A stretch of DNA of 64,000 nt from Taxillus chinensis (GCA_023512835.1 CM042088.1:13694078-13758077), one strand, 5' to 3'. Shown: positions 1 to 11,022, counted from the stretch's first letter. A program made the numbers and translations. The notes: generated by a model not told the origin, from the sequence alone.

Positions 1-1029
1 CCTGTAGTCGATGTAGAGACGTAGTGTACCATCAGCCTTCTTCGCAAAGAGCACCGGAGCACCCCAAGGTGAGGCACTCGGTCCGATATACCCCCGACCC
101 ACCAACTCCTCGATTTGCCTCTCGAAGCTCCCTCAACTCAATGGCCCCATACGATACGCTACTTGGGAAATCGGACCCGTCCCCGGCACCAACTCAATGG
201 TGAACTCCACACTCCTCTTAGGTGGCAAACTCCTCAACCGCTCAGGAAAAACATCCTGAAATTGGTCCACAACAACGGGCCACACCCTCTTTTCCACCTT
301 ACCCTCCTCGAGCAAAGGTCAGGGCTGCTAACCTGTGGGTAATGGCACCCCACCTGGTCCAACACTGGCCCGGCCCGACTCGCCTCACAATCCCACTCCC
401 CCCTGCAGGGTGCAAGAGGTCCCTGCAGGTGTCACGAAGGTCACACGCCGCCGATAACAATCTATCTTGGCCTGGAAAGCCATAAGCCAATCCATACCCA
501 AGATCAGGTCAAACGTTCTCAAAGGCATCACATGCAAGTCAAAACTAAGCTCCACCTCGCCTATGGTTAACACACGGTCCACGACACACTCGCCGTACCT
601 CAATCATGCCTCCTACCAGGAGACTCCACCACTAGGGGCCTCGCGGCCTCCACACAAGCTAACCCCAAGCCGTCTATTACAAGCTCGGCAACAAACGAAC
701 ACGATGCACCCGTATCGAAAAGTACGAAAGCTAATGTACGGGAGATCAAGAGGGTACCTCTAACCACCGATGGTCCTGCTCCACCCTCGGTGGTGGGGGT
801 GGTAGCTCGGCCTCCTCCCCGGGTACGTCGCCTCCAGCCGCAAACACCCTCCCTTGGCCCGTGCCACCTGGTCGGCTCACTCACTTGGCGCTTCCCGCCA
901 AGGCTGCCTCCGGCCTTCGGTCTGCTGCCGCTCCGGCCTCCCCCGAGGTCGAGTCCGATTCGATCCTGCGCGACTAGCCGGCCACCGACGAGCTGGTCTC
1001 TATCCTGGTGCACGAAAACCGGCATCACT
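1..1029 (-). pseudogene. pol: T1 protease and start of reverse transcriptase, broken
   Basis: This holds the retropepsin-like aspartic protease and the first part of RT. The active-site motif LFDTGAS lies in the segment ending at 600, followed by the linker motif [23 protein letters not shown] (385-603) and the pre-RT segment with [22 protein letters not shown] (133-315). RT motifs [13 protein letters not shown] and the start of the primer-grip region read off the left edge. Frames change near 600, 385 and 315, so it is not translatable as one protein. The Asp of the protease is intact. The FIDD catalytic box of RT would lie left of the window. Confidence 0.85.
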
Positions 1030-2182
1030 CCTTGTCTTGGATGTCATGCCTCCAACTCCCCTGTTTGCCACTCCGGCAAACCCGGCTCGATGGCCCTCTC
1101 GTCCACATCTATGGCATTTCCGGTCCCTCTTTGGACACTCCTTTCCGAAGTGGCCTTGCTCCCCACGGGCAGAACAACCTGGCGGGGAGACCCCTGCTGG
1201 ACCGCCCTGTCGCCACCGCCAAAGCTAGACCTCCCTGGGTTCACCAATGTCTGTCCCCCTGCTGCGGAAGGAACTGCTATTCCTCTCCTCTGTCTTGAGC
1301 CTCTTGGACCCTGCCTCTCGATCAGGCCCACTCTGCAACCGGCGACCCCGATGGGCCTGCCTCCCACCATCCGGCTCTCTCTCGGCTATACGGGCCGTCT
1401 CCACGGCCTCGGCATGGGTCCTCAAGCGTAGAATCGCCACCCTCTCCCTAAGGGCTGGCCTAAGACCCAGTGAACTTGTGGGCCTTCAGGTCCTCCTTTG
1501 CCACTGTCTCGGGGGCAAACCTACTCAAGCTCCAGGAACTCCCGCTCATACTCGGGCACCGTCTTTGATCCTTGCTTCAGGCTGCCAAATTCCTCCCTCT
1601 TCTGCCATCTCACCGATTCCGGGAAGAACTCATCATGGAAGAGTTGCAAGAATTCCTCCCAAAACATGAGTTGCACCGCACGGCTCCCCGCAACACTTGT
1701 CCACCACTCCAAAGCATCCCCCCTCCAGTGCCGAATTGCCGGTCGCACCTTATCCTCCTCCCTGGGCAGGAGAAAGGAGAACACATGCTCAATCTGCCTC
1801 AACCACTGCTCGGCTACCACAGGATCTTCTCCCCCCTTAAATCGCGGAGGTTGTTCCTTTCGGAACCGTGTCACCACGTCATCCTCTCGCACGGGTCGGT
1901 ACACCACCCAGCGAACTCTCACGCTCACGAGGCAGCTCTCCTCCTACTAGTGGTGGTGGTGGAGGCACCACCCGCTGGGCTGCCATCTCACGGCGCACCT
2001 CCTCCCGAACGTCCTGCCGGAGTCCCTCCCGTAGCTCTCGTACCTCCGGCCGGATACCTTCTTGTAGCCGTGCCGGTAACAATGCATGCCCTCCAACGGA
2101 TGGCCCCGCAGCCAGGACCCTCATGGGCAGATGACTCATCGGCCATCGCCCCGGACGCACGTGTCACTCTCCTCGGTGGCAT
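1030..2182 (-). pseudogene. gag: T1 gag, frameshifted
   Basis: Structural capsid/nucleocapsid protein of the T1 particle. The start is the ATG at 2182-2180, followed by MPPRRVTRASG, an N-terminus shared with T7 (start 56890) and T9 (start 63724). In order it shows a charged helical stretch (EVRELREGLRQDVREEVR), a proline run, the gag core with EQWLRQIEHVF and GDALEWW, and two degraded zinc knuckles near 1070-1175. The first knuckle lost its second Cys (C-S-A-R); the second kept C-H-R-C-GREG-H but lost its last Cys. The reading frame changes at least three times between 2182 and 1030, so no full-length Gag can be made. Confidence 0.85.
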
Positions 2183-2593
2183 TCTTACTACATGAAGTAA
2201 GATGCACAAACGTCGAACGCGTTTGACTACTAACAAGTTGACTACCTCTACCTCATTATCAAGTCAAGCCGTACATTGCATTACACACATTTTAACCATT
2301 GCATCAATCAATATTGCACACAAGACGGTCCACATTGTAGTCATACCCAAGGCATTCCAAGAATATTCGAGTTGCACGGTTCACACATGATCATGTTATG
2401 CACATCCTTCACACATGACAACAAATGCAACTAGTGCCCTAATGCCAATGCATGCAAATCCTACCACAAGACCGGACTACCCTAAGTACACCTTGGAGGC
2501 TCAAAGAGGACCATGTTGATCAGGCATGTCCCTCCAGGCTCCTCCAAAGGACTCAAGATAACCAAGTCCGCCCACTATCCTAGGCCAACTAGA

Positions 2594-2608
2594 CCATGCT
2601 CGATACCA
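2594..2608 (-). other. T1 primer binding site, degraded tRNA-Met type
   Basis: On the minus strand the site reads TGGTATCGAGCATGG, three bases from the LTR end at 2612. It is a mutated form of TGGTATCAGAGC, the complement of plant initiator tRNA-Met; one A of the core is missing. Confidence 0.8.
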
Positions 2609-2905
2609 TATTGTCACGCCCCGGATTTCCAACCCGAGGAAACCGGTACGTGACTCCCCTTTTACCCACACGGAGGGCAAAGGGGTTAGGATACAAACCA
2701 AGAATTGAACATTTTAAACATTCACAACACATTCAAGAAAAATAAAGTCCATCAAGCGGTCCACAAACCAAATCGGTCTTTAATACAAAGTCTTCTTTTC
2801 AATCCATCCCCATTGGGGTTACATCGATTCCCATAATAAAATAACATAAACAATAAAATAAATAAGGTCTTCCACCTTGGGGTCCCACCTAACGCCTGTA
2901 GGTTC

Positions 2906-3709
2906 CTGTAAAGAAAACAACATGGTAGGAGGGGTGAGCAACCACAGCTCGAGTAGGGATCATGTCTCCCCAACCCATCCCATGCACCTAATATCTACAT
3001 GCCTTGTGTACAAGTGCTGTGTCGTGATACAATTATTCCACCAGATATAGTCACAAGCTATAACAACGAAACACAATCATACATGGGCTGGTACATAAAC
3101 ACTCCCGGGCTTCCACGACCACCGGGTTTCAAGAACAGTCCCGGGCTTCCACGGCCACCGGGTTCCACAAAACAGTCCCGGGCTTCCACGACCACCGGGT
3201 TCCACAAAATGGTCCCGGGCTTCCACGACCACCGGGTTCCACAAAACAGTCCCGGGCTTCCATAGCCACCGGGTGTACAAGCAAACACGCAAGCACACAT
3301 GGCCATACGGGCATAACATCAAACACTTAGTATGCTTAGTCACACAGGAATAACATCGAACACTTAGCATGCATATATCCACAAGCTCATAAACCCAGCC
3401 ACACGGACATAATCTAACACACTGGATGTGCGTGGCCTCACAAGCATTACCTCAAACACGTAACATGCACGACCTCACAGGCATTACCTCAAATACATAA
3501 CATGCACGGCCTCACAGGCATTATGTCAAACACTTGGCAGGCATATATACATATATCCAAACAACACGCCATTGAAGGCCAACATTCATATAGGAGATCA
3601 CACCTATATGAATTTACATATAAATAGTATGATAACAAAGACAATATCCAACGGGTAATTCACCACAGGGCCTAACCCCGGATTAGGTATAAGAAAACAG
3701 AACCCCTAC
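2906..3709 (-). other. Putative intron inside T1 LTR
   Basis: In sense, AAG|GTAGGG (donor, intron starting at 3709) is followed 804 nt later by a T-rich tract and TACAG|G (acceptor, ending 2906). Equivalent sites occur in every readable chromovirus LTR here. This is inference from motifs; no splicing evidence is available. Confidence 0.45.
3104..3275. repeat. Minisatellite, about 37-bp unit, 5 copies
   Basis: Five imperfect tandem copies of a unit containing CCCGGGCTTCCACGACCACC and GGGTTCCACAAAACAGT lie inside the putative LTR intron of T1. The same unit occurs in four copies in T3 (4510-4652) and once in T2 (near 11623), so copy number varies between family members. Confidence 0.9.
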
Positions 3710-3901
3710 CTTAAAGAAGATCCTCCTTGCTCCCGCGTTTGATGCCGTCCTCCCCACGCAAGATGCTCCAGGCGACGAACCAACGGTTCTCCCCCCCTTT
3801 CCCTCTCTCTAGCTCTCTCTCTCTCCACGACGGCCGCAATGGCTGAAAAACCCCTAACCCTAGAACAAGGAGTCTCCTCATCTTTATATAGGCCTCCCAC
3901 T

Positions 3902-3960
3902 ATCAAAACGACGTAGTTTTGATTAAGTGAAACCCATGATCAAAACGACGTAGTTTTGAT
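3902..3960. promoter_or_regulatory. Two 22-bp palindromes upstream of T1 LTR TATA box
   Basis: Copies at 3902-3923 and 3939-3960, 37 bp apart. Each has arms ATCAAAAC and GTTTTGAT around a 6-bp core with ACG (here GACGTA). They lie just upstream of the TATA box in sense, as expected for an enhancer or promoter element. Confidence 0.75.
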
Positions 3961-4091
3961 CACACAAGTTAGCACCTTTCCACACCCATATAGGCCAAAA
4001 TACTCAGAATTTCAACATGGTTCTTTGGAGAAAGTTCCTTAGAATGTCAAAACCAAGGGAACCATGCAAAAATATGCCTGCACGCCAATTT

Positions 4092-4117
4092 GCACGTGAA
4101 TTCCCCAATTCACGTGC
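4092..4117. promoter_or_regulatory. CACGTG-type inverted repeat in T1 LTR
   Basis: Arms GCACGTGAATT and AATTCACGTGC separated by 4 bp (CCCC). T7 has the same element with GCACGCCAATT and AATTGGCGTGC at the homologous site, so both arms changed together. The left arm contains a G-box core (CACGTG). Confidence 0.8.
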
Positions 4118-4509
4118 AACTCCATATGCACTCCAAAAGCTCTCAAACTTCACCCCTAGCCTCCTTGCATCATTTAGAAGACAACCACACTTGCACGTGA
4201 ATTGGACCCATATCACGTGCACCTCACATACATGTCCATTTGGCCTGAAACTTCTGTGGTAGATAGAGGACACCATTCTAAGCATCTTTCCTTTTGCACG
4301 TGAATTCATTGGAGTCCATTTACTAGGTCAAAATCTAGAAAAACTCTACTAAGGAGGCAAAACTGACTAACTCAAGGTACAGGTCCTTACAGGTGTGCAT
4401 GCCAAGTGTTTGTTTTTATGCCTGAGTGGTTGGGTTTGTACATTTGTGAATGTGTGCCTACTAAGTGTTTGGTTTTATGCCTGAGTGGTTATGTATATTG
4501 TGTTTTGTG

Positions 4510-4652
4510 AAACCCGGTGGATGTGGAAGCCTGGGACTGTTTTGTGAAACCTGGTGGCCGTGGAAGCCCGGGACGTTTTGTGAAACCCGGTGGTCGTGGA
4601 AGCCTGGGATCGCTCTTGGAAACCCGGTGGCTGTGGAAGCCCGGGACTGTTC
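4510..4652. repeat. Minisatellite, about 36-bp unit, 4 copies (T3 LTR)
   Basis: Four copies of a unit with AACCCGGTGG and GTGGAAGCCCGGGAC, the reverse complement of the T1 repeat at 3104-3275. Confidence 0.9.
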
Positions 4653-5145
4653 ATGTGCTAGCTTGTGTGGCTATGGAAATAATTGTATTTGCTGATATAG
4701 CTTGCCATTATATTTGTTGAAATAATTGTATCACGACAACGCACTTGTACACATGGCATGTAGATGCTAGGAGCATGGGATGGGTTGGGGAGACATGATC
4801 CCTACTTGAGTCGTGGTTGCTCACCCCTCCTACTGTGTTTGGTTTTTCTACAGGGACCTACAGGCGTTAGGCGGGAACACCCAAGTTGGAGGCGGTTCTG
4901 TTTTGTGGCTTTGTTTATTATTATTTGAGTTTATTTGTTTTTGTGTGAGCTTTGTAACCCCAGGTGGGAGGATATTGTAATGAGGAGTTTTATGTAATAA
5001 AAGCATGTTTGGGCACTCTTGTATGTTTGGACTTAATAAAAATATGGTTTTTGTCTCTCTAAATATAAAATGTGAAGTGTATGGTATCCTGTGTGAGCAT
5101 GTTGTATTCTATCCCCTTTATCCAAACTCGGGTAAAGGGAAGGTC

Positions 5146-5224
5146 ACGTTCCGGTCTCCTCGGGTTGGAAATCCGGGGCGTGACACGTACCGGTTTCCTC
5201 GGGTTGGAAATCCGGGGCGTGACA
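5146..5224 (+). repeat. LTR terminus present twice in tandem (about 39 bp each)
   Basis: The LTR end (CCTCGGGTTGGAAATCCGG then GGCGTGACA) occurs at about 5146-5185 and again at 5186-5224, with two substitutions between copies. It is either a local duplication or the ends of two LTRs with one inserted near the end of the other. Confidence 0.85.
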
Positions 5225-5874
5225 GTGGCTAAGCCTATATGGCCGTGGATATGTTAGCCTGTGTGGCTAAGCCTGAGAGGCTGTGGATATGTTAGCCCGT
5301 GTGGCTAAGCCTGAGTGGCTGTGGATATGTTAGCCCGTGTGGTTAAGCCTGAGTGGCTGTGGATTTGTTAGCCTATGTGGCTAAGCCTGTATGGCTGTGG
5401 ATAAGTGTGTGCCTTGTGAATGTGGAATACTACTTGTTTACATTTTATTGTCACTAGACTGCACCTGTACACACTCATGTACACGCTAGGAGCATGGGAT
5501 GGGTTGGGGAGACATGATCCCTACTGAGCTGTGGTTGCTCACCCCTCCCTCTATGTTGTGTTTTCTTTCAGGAACATACAGGCGTTAGGTGGGACCCCAA
5601 GGTGGAAGACCATATTTACTTTACTGTCTACCATTTATGTTGTTTTTTATGGGAACTGATGTAACCCCAGTGGGGATGGATTGAAAAGAGGACTTTGTTG
5701 TAATAAAGACTGGTTTGGTTTATGGATTGTTTTGATGAACTTTGTTTTCTTGAATGTGTTGTGGAAGTTTAAAATGTAATATTCTTGATTTGTATCCTAA
5801 CCCCTTTGCCCTCCGTGTGGGTAAAAGGGGAGTCACGTGCCGGTTTCCTCGGGTTGGAAATCCGGGGCGTGACA
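5225..5874 (+). repeat. T2 5' LTR, downstream part
   Basis: Matches 11669-12319 almost base for base, including five copies of a 37-39-bp repeat (TTAGCC, GTGTGGCTAAGCCTG, GGCTGTGGATATG), an acceptor-like TTTTCTTTCAG ending 5571, AATAAA near 5702 and the GCGTGACA terminus. The upstream part lies left of the window beyond T3 and T1. Confidence 0.9.
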
Positions 5875-5877
5875 ATA

Positions 5878-5894
5878 TGGTATCAGAGCCAGGT
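5878..5894 (+). other. T2 primer binding site for initiator tRNA-Met
   Basis: TGGTATCAGAGCCAGGT follows the LTR by three bases (ATA). All 17 bases match the complement of plant initiator tRNA-Met 3' end as I know it. It is the best-preserved primer site of the window. Confidence 0.92.
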
Positions 5895-6854
5895 CTAGTT
5901 GGCCTAGGGTAGTGGGCGGACTTGGTTATCTTGGGTCCTTTGGAGGAGCCTGGAGGGACGTGCCTGATCAACATGGTCCTCTTGGAGCCTCCAAGGTGTA
6001 CTTGGGGTAGTCCAGTCTTGTGGTAGGATTTGCATGCATTGGCATTAGGGCACTAGTTGCATTGGTTGTTGTATGTGAAGGTGTGGATACCTGAAAAAAA
6101 TGTGATAAGGTGAGAACTGTGCAACTCTGATTTTATTTGAAGTACCTTGAGCATGACTACAAGGAAAGGTCCTTGTTTAATTGAACTGTGTGTGCTTGTG
6201 GAATGGTCGCTAGTGCAATGTGGTTTAATGAGAACTCGAAATGTGTGCGGTGTGTGTAATTGCATGGATAAAAGGTTTGAACATGATAAAGTTTCAATTG
6301 TGCAACTCTGAAATTTTGTGATGGTTCGAGCATGAAAACATGGAAAAGAATTTGTGGTATTGAAACTGAGTGCTTGCGAACGTGAAGCTTGTGAAATGTG
6401 AACTGTTAATAAAATAAAATAATAATAATCAAGAAAGAAATAAATAAATAAATACATTAAATTAAATATGTAATAATGTTGGTGTTCGTGAAGGATTGAG
6501 CGTGTGTTAAGCCGATGGAGTGTAAATTTGTTTGGCATGGTGTGCAATAAACAAGGTTATGAGCAATGTGATGGAGTGTAAATTTGTATAGTCTTGTGAA
6601 ATTTGTTTGGTAAATTTGTAAATTTGTGTGGTAATAATGCGTGTTATAGCTTAAGTCGCTTAGTCGGTAGTGGTCTTGCGATTGTTGAGATCATTTAGTG
6701 TTAATCCTGGAGCACTATCTTTTCGCTTAACCAATGTTTTTGGAAACTATAAGCCGTGCGACTATTGAGGTAACAGAGGAGGCCGCGACCCAGGTTGGGC
6801 AAGTGAGAGAGCTGCAGTCAAGGTGATAGACTAATCACGGCAGAGGTTGGCGTC
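5895..6854 (+). other. T2 5' leader, non-coding
   Basis: The first 170 bases match leaders of T1, T4, T7 and T9 (TGGCCTAGGGTAGTGGGCGG, CCTCCAAGGTGTACTTGGGG, GCATTAGGGCACTAGTTGCA). After about 6100 it is AT-rich and has no supported coding. No ATG with the family gag N-terminus (MPPRR) remains. Confidence 0.7.
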
Positions 6855-7090
6855 TTGAGCTCGATTATTCCAGAGGTGAGGGATACAATTCGACAACTGA
6901 TTAGGAGCAAGGTACGCCGAGAGCTGTCAACCCTCACACTCCCGTTTGAGTCCTATTTCTCAAAAGATTGCGCTTGTTGTGGACAACCGGGCACTGGAAC
7001 AGAGAGTGTGCCAAGAAGCATGCAGTGTTACCTCTCGTGGAAAAGCAGGACGTCTTCGTACGGTCTGTTTTAGTAGGGCCGGGAGTGATG
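6855..7090 (+). pseudogene. gag: T2 gag remnant with zinc knuckle
   Basis: Around 6969-7020 the sequence encodes CACCGQPG, then after a one-base shift GHWNRECAKK. Together these give the spacing of a CX2CX4HX4C nucleocapsid knuckle. The preceding bases (RDTIRQLIRSKVRREL) look like the helical N-terminal part of gag joined directly to the knuckle, so the capsid core has been deleted. No protein of useful length can be made. Confidence 0.6.
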
Positions 7091-8017
7091 CTAGGGGACC
7101 GGCTCGGCGAGCTAGGGGTAAAGCTCAACGCCGAGTCCCGATTTGGAGGCAGGAGGACTACCTAGTGAGGCCAGTGGAAGAGCAAGACAGAAATTCACTG
7201 GTGGTATCGTGCCCCTTTGGTGGGTTGTCGGTTGAGTCTCGTACTGGTTTATGTGAGGCTGGGTGGACCCTATCATGTCCCGTTTGAGTTAGCATTTTGA
7301 ATGGATGTGGGTGGTGACCTATTAGGAGATATATATTATTAATGCTGGAAGAATTATGAGTAACTAATAAAAATATGGGTGTTGATTTTATAAGTGAGTG
7401 ATATTCAATTTTGGCACATGTGGATAATCAAAGTAACCAAATCTTGTAGGCAACCTTTTTTCTAGTGGGAGGAAATTTAGACTGGCTAGCTAGTAGAGTT
7501 TGAGGTGTGAGGTGATGGCTTGTGGGTTGTTGTGCGACCCCTCCTTGGCAACCTGGAGTAATAGAAATGTGTTTTTATGCGGATAGAGGTATGTGTTGGA
7601 ATACTACATGAAAGGGATATTCCTATGGTTACCTTTCCAACTATTGTGATTGAAGGAGGAAAACACAGCTAGTATAGCCGCTCCTTGGGTCCATGAGGTG
7701 TTGACTTGTTGGCTAGGGTGGTCGTTGCTAGTTCTTGTTAGTGATTATATAGGTGTTATGGGTTCTCAGATGGCCAAGCAGTAGCCATGTGTCGTGCTTA
7801 TGGTGTGTCGAAAACACCGAGTAATGTAAAACAGATATGTTGTGAAACTAGTTTGTGCATGTATGAAATTTGCGGTGTTCTAGAATTGAACTAGCGGCTA
7901 TGAGTGGGTTTTGAGGGTTATGCCCGGTGCATCAATTTGGTAAAAAGAGGTAAGCAAGTGAGATTTGGCAGGCCTTGTTCGGGCTATCTTTCTCTAGGGG
8001 CGGAGGGTGTACTTTGG

Positions 8018-8083
8018 CAGGGTAGGGCCATTCCTTTGATTCGTATCCTGTGGAAAGTAGGCTTAGAGGAGGAGAGAAGGTGT
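8018..8083 (+). pseudogene. Chromodomain-like fragment in T2
   Basis: Encodes GRAIPLIRILWK, then VGLEEERR, which aligns with the chromodomain of T7 and T4 integrases ([21 protein letters not shown]). Nothing upstream reads as integrase. A second remnant of the same region lies at 10173-10243, so the integrase tail appears twice in T2. Confidence 0.7.
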
Positions 8084-9722
8084 AAGGCTGGTCTGTTCTA
8101 CTCTTCAGGTGTTTTGTGTTTCATTGCTTGTGTGCTGAAAAATGTGGTATTGTGTTGTTGTATGTGTTGCATCTGCGGTAAAGGCATGTAGCAGAGTTGC
8201 TATGTGTGGGTGTTGTGACACATATGTGTAGAGGATGATGAGGCGTGGTGTAGTGGCATATTAACTGTGGTGTGGGGATGAAGAAAGGTGTTAGATGTGA
8301 TGTTATTCATATTATTCCTTATCTGGTGTGATGTTTAATATTAAAGTGTTGATAAGCTAGGAAAAGGGTATTAGTGCTACTCCCTGGGGAGAGATTTATG
8401 TCGGGCGGATATCACAAGGGTGTATGTTTTGGAGCGGTGGTGGTAGGCGGATGAGCTATATCTGTTCTCCTCGAAAACCTTTCATGTGTAGTATCACACG
8501 GTAAGTGATATGGTTCACGCCATCAAGGTGTTGGTGTATTTGAGACTTTTGTTGGTGTATCGAGATGGAACGCGATGGTTGGTATAGGGGAGTTGGTAGG
8601 CCGTGAGGTGGAGTATGTCATAGAGGCAAAGAACTCCCTTGTGACTGTGAATGGCAACACGAGGGATCAATTATCTTGTTGCAGGTGGGAGGATTTTTCC
8701 TGGTCAAACAGAGAGAGCTGTGTTAGTTATACTTCACCGATGTCAGAGGATAAGTTCCACTTCATTGCGTTTGGTGTCTGCCGACTCGGAAAGGCGTTAA
8801 CACTTGGGCTGTAGTGTACGCCTCAGTTAGTATGCAGGCTGTGGGACCTTAGTGGATACCTATTTAACCGTGATCAAGGACTCTAGCACGAAGTGTCCGA
8901 GAGGCGTTATAGTGTAGTGTTCTGGTTCACAGACTTCTTTTAGTCGATCCTCACGGTCGGTGACAGGTGATAGCCGGATGGTGGATTTTGGTCTTGCTGT
9001 GGTTGTGTATGGTACTGCATTTGTTGTTTTGAGTTACTCCTTGGACTCCGTTGGGCGTCTTGTTGACTGTGACCGAATTGGTGGAGCGCAAACTTCATCC
9101 TGCTGTAGTTGTGTCCTGGATTGTAAGTCATCGTGAGTTCCCTTTGGCATTGGTTGGGTTTTGTTGTTACGTGTATCGCTATAGAGTGAGGCGGTTTCAG
9201 CTGTGATGCTGGTGCTGCTGTGGTGATATCCCTGTGTGGGACTGTGATTGTGGTTTGCATATTGCTTTGCTCTTGTTTGTTTGTGTTTCCTTGTGACCTC
9301 TTTGTGTTTGCTGTCAGGGTAAGGTCTACATATGGAGTGTGGCTGCGTTGTAAATTGTTGGTGTCCGTTGACATCAAATCTCAGTGGTGTCATTGTTAGG
9401 TATTTTACATTGTGGAGTGTTGGTCCTATTGTGACACAAGTAGGCGTCTAACGCCGAGTACCCTACTATGTCGATGTAGTGACTTCTCGTTCAATCATAT
9501 GAATTCTAGCGAATGGATACTTCATGCATAGGCTTATGGTGTTGGCCTTGTTCGGTTGTCGGGGTCTTAGCGACTTTGTGGGAGGTTTCTCGACCTCACT
9601 ATTGTCAGACTTGCTCCCATGAGTTGTTGTCACCACGCTAATTGGCCAAGCTCTAGTTTGGTTGTGCTCCTGGGTGTTATGTGTTGCTTTGATCTTCTCG
9701 TGATGTTTACTACCTGCTTTCT

Positions 9723-9740
9723 CTTTTCGGGGACGAAAAG
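9723..9740 (+). repeat. Extra copy of pre-PPT hairpin in T2
   Basis: CTTTTCGGGGACGAAAAG is identical to 10555-10572, which precedes the functional-position PPT. The next bases (AAAGGTGGGAAGG, then TTGTGAGGAC) resemble a decayed PPT and LTR start. Confidence 0.75.
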
Positions 9741-10172
9741 TCCAAAGGTGGGAAGGTTGTGAGGACACTCCCTGCGGATGAGTTTATAATGATGGTGAAT
9801 GGGCAGTGGAACGTTAAACGTGTAGTAGTGTTTTGTTTGTGAGTTGTTCCTTGTGGTGGTGTTTATGATGTGAGTTGCTCTGTGACCTATGTGATCTGTT
9901 AAACGTGTTAGTGATGGGTGTATATGTCTTATACTGTCGTGACATGTGAATACTTGTGACATGTGTTAGGTGAGGAGAACAAGGGTTGTTTGTGAGATTA
10001 GAATATGTGTTTCCCTATCATGCTGTGTTGTATTGGGTCGGTGGGTACGTGCCTTCATGTGTGTTATGGTGTGATATCTTCGGTCGCGGGTATGTGAATG
10101 GTTGTGGGCTATGTGCATCAGCAGGTGCGTTTTGGAAGGTGTGTTGTCTTTTAGGGGCCGACACGTCCTGCA

Positions 10173-10243
10173 GAGGAGACATGGAATGTGAGTCCATGAT
10201 GCGTGAGCAACACCCAGCGTTGTTCGAGGACGAACAACCTTAA
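10173..10243 (+). pseudogene. pol: T2 integrase C-terminal tail (end of chromodomain)
   Basis: EETW, then after a one-base deletion ESMMREQHPALFEDEQP and stop TAA at 10241-10243. It matches the last residues of T7 and T4 integrase. The LFEDEQ part is a DNA hairpin (TTGTTCGAGGACGAACAA, 10220-10237). Confidence 0.8.
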
Positions 10244-10554
10244 GAGTGGGAGGTGACTGTTGGTGGCTGTTGGCCAAGGGATTGTGATGTGTTTTCTTGT
10301 ATTAGTTGTGTATGACTTGGTGTATTTGTTTTATCTTTTAGACATGTGTTCATCATTGTGATGTGTTTTGAGTTGTGTATTTGTGACATGCGGATATGTG
10401 TTATATGCATTATTGTGATGCATGTGGTTGTGGATTATGGTGGTACCTTGTTATGTGCTGTTATGTGCTGTGCGCGGTGTATGACCCATTTGGGTGTGGT
10501 GGCTTGCCGGGTGGCAAATGGGTAGCTTGTGTTTGTTTACCTCGTATGTCATTT

Positions 10555-10589
10555 CTTTTCGGGGACGAAAAGTCTTAAGGGGGACAGGA
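10555..10589 (+). other. T2 pre-PPT hairpin and polypurine tract
   Basis: Hairpin CTTTTCG-GGGA-CGAAAAG (10555-10572), then PPT AAGGGGGACAGGA (10577-10589) directly before the 3' LTR. The PPT primes plus-strand DNA synthesis. Same layout in T6 (25075-25109), T7 (50015-50049) and T4 (12673-12707). Confidence 0.85.
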
Positions 10590-11022
10590 TGTAAGGACCC
10601 GTACCTTGAGTTAGTCACAGTTTTGCCTTCTGAGTAGAGTTTTTCTAGATTTTGACCTAGTGAATGGACTCCAATGAATTCACGTGCAAAAGGAAAGATG
10701 CTTAGAATGATGTCCTCTATCTACCACAGAAGTTTCAGGCCAAACGGACCTGTATGTGAGGTGCACGTGAATTGGGTCCATTTCACGTGCAAGTGTGGTT
10801 GTCTTCTAAATGATGCAAGGAGGCTAGGGGTGAAGTTTGAGAGCATTTGGAGTGCATATGGAGTTGCACGTGAATTGGGGAATTCACGTTCAAATTGGTG
10901 TGCAGCCATATTTTTGCATGGTTCCCTTGGTTTTGACATTCTAATGAACTTTCTCCAAAGGACCATGTTGAAATTCTGAGTATTTTGGCCTATATGGGTG
11001 CGGAAAGGTGCTAACTTGTGTG

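Larger units (their letters stand above)
1..4391 (-). mobile_element. T1: Tekay-type chromovirus (Ty3/gypsy LTR retrotransposon), truncated by window edge
   Basis: This is the 5' half of an LTR retrotransposon on the minus strand: RT start, protease and gag (1-2182), leader (2183-2593), degraded tRNA-Met primer site, and 5' LTR (2612-4391). The 3' half and 3' LTR are left of the window. Clade assignment is by family knowledge: protein sequence shared with T7 and T6, which carry the C-terminal chromodomain typical of Tekay/Del elements. The sequence just right of 4391 is the inside of another, plus-strand LTR (T3), so T1 inserted into T3. The TSD cannot be checked because the left flank is missing; the right candidate is GGTGT. 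Confidence 0.9.
2612..4391 (-). repeat. T1 5' LTR
   Basis: About 1.78 kb. In sense it begins TGTAAGGACC (at 4391) and ends GGCGTGACA (at 2612). In sense order it holds the hairpin module (4092-4117), two 22-bp palindromes (3939-3960 and 3902-3923), a TATA box near 3890, a telo-box-like leader motif, a GA-rich tract (3790-3830), a donor-like site, minisatellites, an acceptor-like site at 2906, an AATAAA-type signal near 2783 and the terminus. This order recurs in T2, T4 and T7. Confidence 0.9.
4392..5224 (+). repeat. T3: 3' end of a Tekay-type LTR, rest outside window
   Basis: This is the downstream part of a plus-strand chromovirus LTR: tandem repeats with GTGTTTGGTTTTATGCC, the CCGGTGG minisatellite (4510-4652), an acceptor-like site ending 4853 (TTTTTCTACAG), an AATAAA signal near 4998 and the terminus CGGGGCGTGACA. 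T1 interrupts it at 4391/4392. To its right, 5225 continues an unrelated position of the T2 LTR, so T3 sits inside the T2 5' LTR. Confidence 0.8.
7290..10172 (+). other. T2 internal region, mostly without recognisable coding
   Basis: About 2.9 kb of GT-rich sequence with no supported gene. Two fragments stand out: a chromodomain-like stretch (8018-8083) and a copy of the pre-PPT hairpin (9723-9740). The open frames on the opposite strand (8940-10277) are rich in Thr, Ser, His and Gln and match no family I know; I regard them as chance. Confidence 0.5.

Noticed and set aside
3104..3275. Regular 37-bp repeats resembling a CRISPR array
   Set aside because: Units are contiguous with no unique spacers and lie in a plant LTR; it is a minisatellite.
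6053..6547. 164-codon minus-strand open frame in the T2 leader
   Set aside because: AT-rich, antisense, no recognisable domain; the conserved leader of the family lies on the plus strand.
8940..10277. Minus-strand open frames of 100-145 codons in T2
   Set aside because: Thr/Ser/His/Gln-rich products of GT-rich DNA, no known motif, overlapping one another and antisense to integrase-tail remnants.
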